A DNA stretch of 64,000 bases from an uncultured Alphaproteobacteria bacterium (GTDB taxonomy: Bacteria; Pseudomonadota; Alphaproteobacteria; Caulobacterales; Caulobacteraceae): positions 1 through 64,000 of the forward strand of contig CAIVVM010000038.1 in the NCBI GenBank assembly GCA_903909375.1. The letters run 5' to 3'. How positions within the stretch are numbered: position 1 is the stretch's first letter; every line of letters begins with the position of its first letter. The notes beneath the pieces were generated by a model. The model saw only the letters and a program-made list of their open reading frames with translations, searched no databases and was not told the origin of the DNA. Below are positions 36,662 to 44,437 of the stretch, piece after piece. Position numbers and translations under genes: made by a program.

Positions 36662-37768
36662 TTAGGCCTTTGACCCGAAGTTCTGCAGCGCCGCCCAGGC
36701 GAGGTCCTGCAGCAGGCGGCGCCACACGCCAGCTTCGGCATCCGGCGCGAGGACGCTTTGGGAGCGCAGGGTGAAGGCGGACCCGAACTTTCCGTGCACT
36801 ATCGAGTTGCGATAAGCGTAGACCGCTTCATTGAGGAGAGCCGGCCGGGCCTCCTTCACCAACCCACCAGCGACCGCCTCTTGTAAAATGTCCCGGGTCG
36901 CAATTTCTCCGAGCAGCCTGAAAATCGGGGCCTTCTCCTCACGCGTAGCGATCTCCAAGGTGCGGCGTGTAAACTCCGCATCGCTGACATTCGTGTCTCG
37001 CCGCAGGGCAGTGACTTGGGCGGCCTGCTGCATAAAGGCGTAGTATTCAAGCACGCGGTAGAACGATAGACAGGCCGCCTCGTCGTCGGAGTTCAGGCCC
37101 GCCATATAGAATCTGAGCGGGTCAAGATCAGTCACCACAGGCGACGCCCGGACAACGCCGCGGCCCGCCGGCTCGGTATCCAAGTCCTTGCCAAACTCTA
37201 GCTGGCCAAAATCGACCTGCTGGATGCCCGGCAGGAACCCGATCTCCTTTTGGTACTCAAGGAACGCGGCGATGACATATTGCTCGACGGTCTCAAGCGA
37301 GCAATTGGTGATGCGCAGGGAGGCGTTGGTGCTCCATTCCCCCCAATACTTCTCGTAGTAGACGTTCCAGAACAGCCGAGCTAGCAACGGCGACCCCTCC
37401 CCGAAGCTCGCCTCCACATTGCCGAACCGATAGGCGCGATGCGCCGGCACACCGTGGACGAAGAACTCGTGGTAATCGCCGAGGCTGAACCCTCCGAGCC
37501 GATGGATCTTGAGCTGCGGATTGGTCTGCTCGATCGTGTGGAGGTCTACGTAAAATCTGACCGCCGGAGACTCGCCTTCCCGATCGGGCCGAAAAAACGA
37601 TTTCCCGATGAACGGCCATGTGACGCGTTGGCCGCCCTCGACTTCCTGGGTCGTCAAGTTGTCGGACTCGAAGTCGCTGCCCGGAGGGTCGAACTCGAAC
37701 GGTATTGTTGGCGCGCCGTCGCCGGCGGGCGCGGGACGTTTGGGCGGCCCCCCAATGCGCTGAGCCAT
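36662..37768 (-). CDS. Protein with C-terminal HEPN-type motif
   Basis: 368 residues from ATG 37768 (MAQRIGGPPKRPAP). The frame opens at 37873, but ATG 37768 just after the ATPase stop is the natural start. The N-terminal half is beta-rich and unrecognised. The C-terminal helices contain YAYRNSIVHGKFG, that is Arg 320-x4-His 325, the RxxxxH ribonuclease motif of HEPN domains. HEPN proteins often act as toxins that cut RNA. It lies 4 bp after the ABC ATPase gene and is probably an effector or sensor of the same system. Confidence 0.65.
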   Translation of the reverse strand: MAQRIGGPPKRPAPAGDGAPTIPFEFDPPGSDFESDNLTTQEVEGGQRVTWPFIGKSFFRPDREGESPAVRFYVDLHTIEQTNPQLKIHRLGGFSLGDYHEFFVHGVPAHRAYRFGNVEASFGEGSPLLARLFWNVYYEKYWGEWSTNASLRITNCSLETVEQYVIAAFLEYQKEIGFLPGIQQVDFGQLEFGKDLDTEPAGRGVVRASPVVTDLDPLRFYMAGLNSDDEAACLSFYRVLEYYAFMQQAAQVTALRRDTNVSDAEFTRRTLEIATREEKAPIFRLLGEIATRDILQEAVAGGLVKEARPALLNEAVYAYRNSIVHGKFGSAFTLRSQSVLAPDAEAGVWRRLLQDLAWAALQNFGSKA

Positions 37769-37772
37769 GGAC

Positions 37773-39683
37773 CTAGGCCACGTGAACGTGAGTCTGGGCC
37801 TGCACGTGGACACCTGCAAGGCCGCTAAACGAGGCGCCGGTAATGATGAGCTGAGCGCCCTCGAGCGCCTCATCGCTCAGCAGATCGATGAAGGGTTGGA
37901 CTATAAAGTTCTCCTTGTCCCCAATCGACTCGCCCGAAAACTCGCCAGGAACATCGATAATTGCTAGCCCCGGATAGTGGGCCTGCCGCCGCGGGCTGAG
38001 AGATAGAAGGCCGTAGTTGTAGGCCATGAGGAAGTAGAGCGTGTCCGTGCCGCCTAGAGCGCCTTGCCATCGCTTCCGCCCGATGCGGAAGCTGACGTTA
38101 GAGCGAGACAAATCGATTTCGACCCGGCTGTGCTTCCAGGTATTCGGCCGCTCGTGATTGAGGGCTTCGAGATAGGCGTTCATACCGTTCTCGAGCCAAT
38201 CTGCCGCCGCATTGAAGTCGATCGCCCTCAGAGCCTCATCGACCTTGTCAGATAGCGGTTGGATACGCTCTTCCAAAGCCTGAATCTTTGCGGTGAGACC
38301 CTTTCCGAGTTCGAGCGCCGCCGTTACGCGATCCATCTGTTTGCCGCGCTCGGCGGCCTTACCCAGCGCAACGTCGATGGCGCTGACGTCGGCCTGGGCC
38401 AACGCGGCTACGGCCTGACGCGCTGGGCCAAGTTCGACTTCGATCGCTCGCAAGGCCTCTTCCGCCGTCCGCACTTCCTGAGCTTGCTTTTCGACATCGC
38501 GGCGAAGGACGTCGAGAAGCTCATCGGCCTCCATGAGTTCTGCACTAAGCCGTTCCTGTTCGAAACGGAGGCGCACCGCGCCGAGCCCTTCGATCTCTGG
38601 CGCTTCGGGGAGATGCTGGTGACACACGAAGCAGTGGCCGGTGTCATGGGCCGGCTTCACCAACTGGTCGCAAGCCGGACAATGGGTGACGCGCAGATCG
38701 GACAGGATGTCCCCGGCGTCGGCGGCACGATCCATCCGGTCAATCTCGTCGGCCAGGTCCTTCCGATACCTGCCGATATCCTTCAGCCGTTCCTCGGCTG
38801 CGTGGCGCTTGCGGCCAATGGAGGTAAGCGCCTCCAGTTGGTTGGCGCGCGCAAGGCTAAGCGTCTCGACCCGAGAGATTTGATCGACGGGAATTGCCCG
38901 TGTGCGGGCCGCAGTAAGGACCCGCAGGCGGTCTGCCTCAAGCTTACCGACGGAGTCTCGAAGCCGCTGTTGGGCCGCCGATATGGTCGCCTCGTTGACG
39001 CCAAGACTGACGTCTTCGGCGTCAAGCAAATCGACAGCCAGATCGTTCAGGGTTTGGGCATACTGCTCGCGACGCGCGCGCAAAGTTATGGACTCTAGTC
39101 GCAGGTTCACGAGCGTGCCGTAGTCTTCGCTATAGACACGATCGGCCAGACCCAAGAACGACAGCAGGCTTGCGTGGAATTCCGCGTCGGGTTGTTGATC
39201 GACGAGATTGCCCCAAAACCGCTGCTGCCGATGGATGTGCCGCAGCAAGCTCCGAAAGCCGAGTTCAGGCCAAGTCTGGCCGGACATCGGATTGCCCTTT
39301 GGATAGCTCACGATGGGGATCGCGAGCTTTTCCATGAGCCAATGCTGGAAATCCCGGGCAAGCATCCCCTCGCCATCAACGAAGATCTTGCCCTTGGCGC
39401 CGGGCTCCTTCCAGCGGCGCTCAATGCGGTGATGGTCCTCGCCTATCTGCAGGAACGCCCCGGCCGCGTCGTACTTCTCCCCGAGCGCCTCCGCCTCGGT
39501 GCTCTCGTATGGATTGGCACCTGGGTCTCCCAAGAGAAAGTCCAGCGTCTGCAGCCATTTGGTCTTGCCGGTATTCGGCGGCCCCACGAGGACGTTCACG
39601 CCTATGCGGAAATCCAGAGACTCCACGTTCCCGGTCGAAAGCCGCCGATCAATCGACCTAATAGAGAGAAAGACGTGACTCAT
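37773..39683 (-). CDS. SMC/Rad50-like ATPase with zinc hook (ABC-3C ATPase)
   Basis: 636 residues. Walker A GPPNTGKT at 34-41, then a long coiled coil (about 190-335 and 360-480) interrupted by a zinc-hook-like loop C335-P-A-C338 to C351-F-V-C354. The ATPase closes at the C-terminus with an ABC-signature-like ALGGTDTLYFLMAY and Walker B LAIIDVPGEFSG. This is the ABC component of ABC-three-component conflict systems, thought to sense DNA or nucleoprotein and license the effector. ATG 39683 overlaps the middle-component stop (ATGA). It carries two CxxC pairs, unlike the single CxxC of true Rad50. Confidence 0.78.
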   Translation of the reverse strand: MSHVFLSIRSIDRRLSTGNVESLDFRIGVNVLVGPPNTGKTKWLQTLDFLLGDPGANPYESTEAEALGEKYDAAGAFLQIGEDHHRIERRWKEPGAKGKIFVDGEGMLARDFQHWLMEKLAIPIVSYPKGNPMSGQTWPELGFRSLLRHIHRQQRFWGNLVDQQPDAEFHASLLSFLGLADRVYSEDYGTLVNLRLESITLRARREQYAQTLNDLAVDLLDAEDVSLGVNEATISAAQQRLRDSVGKLEADRLRVLTAARTRAIPVDQISRVETLSLARANQLEALTSIGRKRHAAEERLKDIGRYRKDLADEIDRMDRAADAGDILSDLRVTHCPACDQLVKPAHDTGHCFVCHQHLPEAPEIEGLGAVRLRFEQERLSAELMEADELLDVLRRDVEKQAQEVRTAEEALRAIEVELGPARQAVAALAQADVSAIDVALGKAAERGKQMDRVTAALELGKGLTAKIQALEERIQPLSDKVDEALRAIDFNAAADWLENGMNAYLEALNHERPNTWKHSRVEIDLSRSNVSFRIGRKRWQGALGGTDTLYFLMAYNYGLLSLSPRRQAHYPGLAIIDVPGEFSGESIGDKENFIVQPFIDLLSDEALEGAQLIITGASFSGLAGVHVQAQTHVHVA

Positions 39684-40240
39684 CGCGTGATGACCTGGCC
39701 AAGCGTTCGCTTACTGACTTCCTTGTCAAACAGTCGGTAAATTAGGTCCTTAAGGAAGGTGCCGGATTTCGATCCAAATGCCTTCTTCACCTCGCGCTGG
39801 CGCGCAATCAGATCCTGGAATGACCGTCGGGCGGCGAGCGCCTTGGCCCGCTCCTTTCCGAGGGGCGAGAGGGCGATCTGGAACGATTGCTTGTGCTTGG
39901 TCACGGTGATGAGCTGCTTGGCCTCCAGCGAGCCGAGCACCTGATAGTAGCGCTTGTCCCAGGGGCCGTAGTGGTGGCGGACCATGGAAGACTCGACAGC
40001 GTCATTCGCGCCAGGTGGCACCGCGGCACTTGGTTCGATCGCTGCGCGTGCGACCTCGAAGAAGTCGGGATACCGGGTGAAGAAGTCCAGCTTAGCCATC
40101 TTTGTCAGGCCGTCGATCCGGCCGGAGGTGCCGCAGACGTGCATCAGCAGCAGAAGTCTCGCGGCATGAAACTCCAGGATGTCGTCGGCCGCGAGCGGGA
40201 GGCTCGCCGCCTGACTTCCGAGATGTGCAAGGGACTTCAC
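39680..40240 (-). CDS. ABC-3C middle component, winged-helix-like
   Basis: 186 residues from GTG 40240, which overlaps the nuclease stop as GTGA. The frame can be extended to 40369, but that would lie within the upstream gene. Residues 20-60 (DILEFHAARLLLLMHVCG, then GLTKMAKLDFFTRYPDFF) and the wing-like YYQVLGSLEAKQLITVTK fit the short winged-helix 'middle component' always encoded between effector and ATPase in ABC-three-component systems. It bridges the two, probably by protein contacts. Assigned from size, position and pattern. Confidence 0.68.
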   Translation of the reverse strand: MKSLAHLGSQAASLPLAADDILEFHAARLLLLMHVCGTSGRIDGLTKMAKLDFFTRYPDFFEVARAAIEPSAAVPPGANDAVESSMVRHHYGPWDKRYYQVLGSLEAKQLITVTKHKQSFQIALSPLGKERAKALAARRSFQDLIARQREVKKAFGSKSGTFLKDLIYRLFDKEVSKRTLGQVITR

Positions 40241-41418
40241 AGGGTAGCCCTGTCGAACCGCAACAGGCACCGATCGGCGATGTCGTAGAGGCAGCCCTTC
40301 AGGAATGCTGACTGATCTTCGATACCGTTTGGGCGCGCCTCGTTGATGGTCTCCATTTCCGCCAGACAACGCGCGTGGAACTGGAGTCCGTCCATGTTGA
40401 TGAGGCCAGCGGCAAGGTCAGCGCCGAGCGACTGGACCTTGGACTTGACCTGATCCTTCAGCGCTTCCGCAGTGCCGGTGTCCATGTAGGTGGCTGTTCG
40501 AACCTTGGCTGCATAGCTGCGCCGAAGGTCGACCGCCAATGCGATAAGCGTTCCCGGGAGCGCCGCAGCCTGCATCTTGTCGGCGAGAGCTCCGCCGGAG
40601 GGCGCGTCGGCACCCTGGGCCAACTTTGCCAGGCGCTGCTTCCACCATTCAAGGGCATCTGCACGCGGCACAATCTTCTTCGCCTTGTCAGACGCCCACT
40701 TGGCGTCACCGGCGGCCTTCACCCAAGCCCTCATCTCATTGAGCAACACATCGATCTGCTCGATCAGCAGGGGTTGCCCCTCCCGTTGGGCGAGTGTGAA
40801 TACCCGGATCGTATTAGCCTTTTCGACGGCCTTGAGGTCGTGCCGGACATCCCAGAAGCAGTTCTTCAGCCAATAATCACAACCATTTTCCTTAGGGGAC
40901 GCCAGCCCCGGTAAGCGCTCGTTTAGGGCCGCCTCGAGCGCCGTCATCGCCTTGCAGCCAGGCTTTCGACCGTCAGCATCGGACGGATAGGTGAGCGGGG
41001 CCAAATCAGAGACGACATCGCGTAGCGTCACCAAACGGAAAGCAGCGACCTCCTCGTGCTCATCGCGGCCGATCGAGATTTCCAGGATCGATGTCCCCAC
41101 CGCATCCCTCTTCTTGCGGTGGCAAATGTCGGCGATCGACCAGAGCTTGTCGGGTTCGCCAGATTTTACCTGCACAAATTCGGCCGTCATCTGGCTCTGG
41201 CCGGCACTTGCGGTGCGAACAAGAACCAGGTCGTCGTGGGTTTCGAAGTGGATCTTGGCCAGTAAAGGATCTTCGATCATGTCGAGCAAAAAGCCGACCG
41301 CGATCTCGTCCTGATAGGTGAAGCCTTGCCGGGCGATCGGACCGCCCTGCTCCTTGGGCATGGCGTTGTCGACCGATGGCCAAATCTTCGGCTCTGGCGT
41401 CACATCAGTCTCAGACAC
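40237..41418 (-). CDS. DUF4297 (Cap4-like) nuclease fused to ABC-3C C-terminal domain
   Basis: 393 residues, GTG start at 41418; ATG 41361 is an alternative. The DUF4297 dsDNA-nuclease pattern is clear: GPIARQGFTYQDEIAVGFLL (27-46), HFETHDDLVLV (57-67) and AEFVQVKSGE with Gln 83 and Lys 85. Cap4 nucleases with this domain degrade DNA indiscriminately once activated. The remaining 250 residues are helical and correspond in position to the C-terminal domain found on effectors of ABC-three-component systems. First gene of the eight-gene operon. The promoter should lie in 41419-41729, shared with att-like site 4. Confidence 0.75.
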   Translation of the reverse strand: MSETDVTPEPKIWPSVDNAMPKEQGGPIARQGFTYQDEIAVGFLLDMIEDPLLAKIHFETHDDLVLVRTASAGQSQMTAEFVQVKSGEPDKLWSIADICHRKKRDAVGTSILEISIGRDEHEEVAAFRLVTLRDVVSDLAPLTYPSDADGRKPGCKAMTALEAALNERLPGLASPKENGCDYWLKNCFWDVRHDLKAVEKANTIRVFTLAQREGQPLLIEQIDVLLNEMRAWVKAAGDAKWASDKAKKIVPRADALEWWKQRLAKLAQGADAPSGGALADKMQAAALPGTLIALAVDLRRSYAAKVRTATYMDTGTAEALKDQVKSKVQSLGADLAAGLINMDGLQFHARCLAEMETINEARPNGIEDQSAFLKGCLYDIADRCLLRFDRATL

Positions 41419-41578
41419 GGAGCGACAGGTCGAAACGAAACTTCTGCACGCCCCCCGGCTCCACTACTATCTACCCAGACTTTAGCCGGCCGATAGGGCA
41501 TCTTACAAGTGTGTTGCCTAGAGATCTCATCCACCGAAGAGCACCGAACGTCGCTGATGATCCAAAAACATGTGCCGC

Positions 41579-41661
41579 TTGTATGGCACTTTGTATAGGC
41601 GGGCCCTCAAATCGGATATCTTGAGCTAAATCAAAGCTCGTTGTCGGATACCTTTTCCGCC
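41579..41661 (+). repeat. Composite att-like site 4
   Basis: TTGTATGG (41579) and TTGTATAGG (41591), then core GTCGGA-TACCTTT-TCCGCC at 41643-41661, 52 bp after the second arm. TTGAGCTAAATCAA lies 30 bp after the second arm, with a matching TTGCGCTAGATCAA at the same place in site 7. It separates the ABC-3C/CHAT operon from the divergent nuclease gene. Confidence 0.7.
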
Positions 41662-41729
41662 TCGCGCTAGGTGCGTGACCTGAGTCCGCCCCCCATAATG
41701 GTCACTTAGCGTCCAGTTCTCGAGATTCC

Positions 41730-43763
41730 ATGCCGATGCCGACCGAAAACCTGACCGCGCAGATCCGCGCCGGCCGACTCTCGCTTCCGACCCAGCCAGC
41801 ATTCGACCGAGCGGCCTGGCGCGCGGCCCATAGCGCCTCAGGGGCGACGCCGGTCGATGGTGCGCTCCTTCAGTCGATCCTCTGGTTTGCTGATGAGCTT
41901 GACGCCATCCGCAGCAAGATTTCCGCGCTTCGTCTAGACCGTGCTGATCGCGGCCGACTGATCGCGGAGCTCTGCGGTCGCTGCAACGGCAACCTCGTCA
42001 ACTCCGAGGCGTACGTACGCCATTCTATGGCTATCCGCCCGGCGGAGGTGTTCCCGATGGGCTCGCCCGCGCAGCTCCAAATGACCTCATCGACGGGGGC
42101 GATCGGAAACATTGACGCTTGGCGAACGGGAGCGACCGACACCCTCGGCAAGGCCCTGCAAATGGTCTTTGCCAACGACAAGGCCTCTTCGCGCGGCATC
42201 TTCGGGGTGTCGGACTCCGCGGAAGAAGCCTTCAGGCTCTTCAACCACCTCTATGTGCTCGAGTTCTACTGTGAGAAGGTGGCCTGGCAAGGCTGGCGAA
42301 TAGACCAAGAGGGTGAGAGCTACCTCCTATCGCCCCCGCAGGACGACCCCTTCGAAAGCACGACCGTGATCTCCGACTGGCGGCGCCAGCAGGAGCTGGC
42401 GGAATGGGGCATCATGGCCGCAGCGGCTTGGGCGGAGGGTCGCATTGACCCTGAACTTGTGGTTGCCCGCGCTCAACGTGCGGGTCGCGCCGCTTATGGA
42501 TGTCGGACGCAAAGCTCGGGCGACGGCGACATCCCCACGAGCTCGGTCTTGCGCCTAGAGCTGCGGAGCACAGACCTCACAGACATTTTTCATGAGCCGA
42601 TTCCGGTCTTCGGCGACGAAGCAATCACCCTTTCGGACCTTGTGGAAGCCGCTCTTCTCCTGGGAAGCCTTGCCCGCCTCGTTGTCGACGAGCTGCTTGC
42701 GCTGCCGCCAAGCGCCAAACCTCGCCAGTTCGCAGCGCCGCTCGCGGTGAGTGACCTATGTGACCTGCTGGGCCATCTTGGCTGGCACCGAAGCAAGCGC
42801 CAACGCGTCATATCGTTCTTCACCTATCGCGGCGCCTCGTACGACGGTGTCTGGTCGAAGCCTCTCGTTGCATCGGACGAAGACCACGTCATCCCAGTTC
42901 TAAGCGCCCTGGCGGCCCCCAATCTCTATCGTTCCGCCGAAGTGTGGCTGGCTGACGCTGGGGGCGATCAGCTGCAGCAGACCCGCGGCGCGCACTTCGA
43001 GGCGCGAGCGCGGACAGCCGTGACTAAAGCGATCGAGAAGCAGGCGCTAACGGATAAGGTCGCCATGGCGGCCCCTTGGTCCGTGAAAATCAACGGCGCT
43101 CGCCAGGATGTCGACCTTGCCCTCCGAATTGGGACCACGGTGTTCGTGGCTGAGGCCAAACTGAAGCGATTTCCAGCCGCACCGCGGGAGGCGGGACGAT
43201 GGATGATGGAACTGATCAAAGGCGCCGGCCAGGCCAAACGCCGAACAGACTTCCTAGGGGCGCACCCGCAGTCGGCTGCGCAGGCGACCAGTTTCGGCGG
43301 CCGGGCCCAGGCTCTCACCTTTCGGCCTTTCGTCCTGGTTTCTGGCTTCTTTGGCAGCGGTGTGTCGGTCGACGGCGTGCCTGTCATTGATCTGGACTCT
43401 CTGGTGGAATTTTTCCATCCGGGGTGCTTTCCGATTTCGGGCGAGCTCCGCCCCGGATCGATCATTCAATCGACGAGGTCCGTCCCGTACTGGCGACGCG
43501 GGGACGATCTCGCCCGCGCGTTCGCAGCTTATCTTCAGGAACCGGTGCGGGTTCGCGCCATCGAGGCGGCGTTGAAGCCGCAGCCCCGATTGATTGGGTT
43601 TCAGGCGAGCGACGGCCGTGAAATCCACATCACCGAACCCTTCGTCGACCCAGAGCCGTTCACGTTGGCGGCGGCCGAACAACTTCAGGCAGAGACCGTC
43701 GCCCGGTGGTCGAGGGCTCTTGCCGGCCTTGACGATATCGCACTGCCCACTCAGTCATTGTGA
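41730..43763 (+). CDS. Large single-gene module with PD-(D/E)xK motif
   Basis: 677 residues; ATG 41730 or 41736. The first 440 residues are unrecognised and mostly helical, with LFNHLYVLEFYCEKVAWQGW near 175. Then comes a restriction-like domain: ARQDVDLALRIG and TTVFVAEAKL, giving Asp 462 and Glu 475-Ala-Lys 477 of a PD-(D/E)xK active site. The gene stands alone between att-like sites 4 and 5, as a complete cassette. A one-gene abortive defence nuclease is the simplest reading, but no known system is matched from memory. Confidence 0.7.
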   Translation: MPMPTENLTAQIRAGRLSLPTQPAFDRAAWRAAHSASGATPVDGALLQSILWFADELDAIRSKISALRLDRADRGRLIAELCGRCNGNLVNSEAYVRHSMAIRPAEVFPMGSPAQLQMTSSTGAIGNIDAWRTGATDTLGKALQMVFANDKASSRGIFGVSDSAEEAFRLFNHLYVLEFYCEKVAWQGWRIDQEGESYLLSPPQDDPFESTTVISDWRRQQELAEWGIMAAAAWAEGRIDPELVVARAQRAGRAAYGCRTQSSGDGDIPTSSVLRLELRSTDLTDIFHEPIPVFGDEAITLSDLVEAALLLGSLARLVVDELLALPPSAKPRQFAAPLAVSDLCDLLGHLGWHRSKRQRVISFFTYRGASYDGVWSKPLVASDEDHVIPVLSALAAPNLYRSAEVWLADAGGDQLQQTRGAHFEARARTAVTKAIEKQALTDKVAMAAPWSVKINGARQDVDLALRIGTTVFVAEAKLKRFPAAPREAGRWMMELIKGAGQAKRRTDFLGAHPQSAAQATSFGGRAQALTFRPFVLVSGFFGSGVSVDGVPVIDLDSLVEFFHPGCFPISGELRPGSIIQSTRSVPYWRRGDDLARAFAAYLQEPVRVRAIEAALKPQPRLIGFQASDGREIHITEPFVDPEPFTLAAAEQLQAETVARWSRALAGLDDIALPTQSL

Positions 43764-43832
43764 CTAGAAGGATGGGCCCTAGGCCGTTAACAGGCGTCCC
43801 CGCGTCTCGTGAGAGTCAGATGCGCAACGAGT

Positions 43833-43915
43833 TTGTAGGGGGATTTGTACAGCCTCGTGCTAGCGGCAGTATTGCCGAGTCCTGTCAGGCTCCCAGGTCG
43901 GACACACCCTCCGTC
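43833..43915 (+). repeat. Composite att-like site 5
   Basis: TTGTAGGG (43833) and TTGTACAG (43845), core GTCGGA-CACACCC-TCCGTC at 43897-43915, again 52 bp. The sequence just before the core (CAGGCTCCCAGGTCGGACAC) closely matches that of site 6, so the two share ancestry beyond the core. It lies 70 bp after the nuclease gene. The rest of 43764-44058 shows nothing else. Confidence 0.65.
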
Positions 43916-44058
43916 CTGCTTGCCGATAGGCTGCCATGCGCCAGAAGCAGACATTCGTGTGGAGCTCCAAAGCAGACCTAATAAGCCGCGTGAGCCCCTC
44001 TGCTACTGTAGCAACCAGCTGATGGAACGGATGAGAGCGGCTCGTTACCTGCGGCACG

Positions 44059-44349
44059 ATGAGGGACGCGCCTAATCCAGCCGCCGAACGCGACTACATC
44101 AAGCGCTTCGGCCTCGGCCGCTGCGAGTTCCGGCTGGTGCGCGAGGAGCTCGCCCCCGAGCAGCACCGCTTCCTGGTCAAGCAGGGGCTCGCCTCCGTCG
44201 TGGTCGAACTCGACCTTGGGGCCTCGACGACGAGTCGCCGTCCTTCCGGCCGCGGCGAGACCGTGGTCCTCCTCGATCGCCTGCGGGCGAGCCTCGGCGA
44301 AGACCTCGCCCTCTGGATGGCCGCAACCGGGGCCGCCATGCGGCGCTAG
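44059..44349 (+). pseudogene. VirB4/TrbE-like conjugation ATPase, C-terminal remnant
   Basis: 96 codons. DYIKRFGLGRCEFRLVREEL and HRFLVKQGLASVVVELDL match the extreme C-terminus of VirB4/TrbE ATPases, and GRGETVVLLDRLRASLGED resembles the family tail. The expected LDDELAVLSGR between them is garbled in this frame (STTSRRPSGR), but GLDDE and AVL can be read in other frames, so small indels are present. The first 700 or so residues of a VirB4 are missing. It is a relic of type IV secretion, showing that an ancestor of this stretch was conjugative. Confidence 0.65.
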
Positions 44350-44437
44350 CCGTGGCAATGCACTCGCCAAACTTGAGCAATTGACGTTCGCCTACCGTAG
44401 GTATCAATATACCCGGGGTTGTGGAGGGGGATCCGAA

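Noticed and set aside
41621-41634. TTGAGCTAAATCAA and the related TTGCGCTAGATCAA in site 7 as FNR/FixK boxes
   Set aside because: They resemble the consensus, but they occur at the same position inside two att-like sites and not at a clear promoter; a role in the att structure is more likely.
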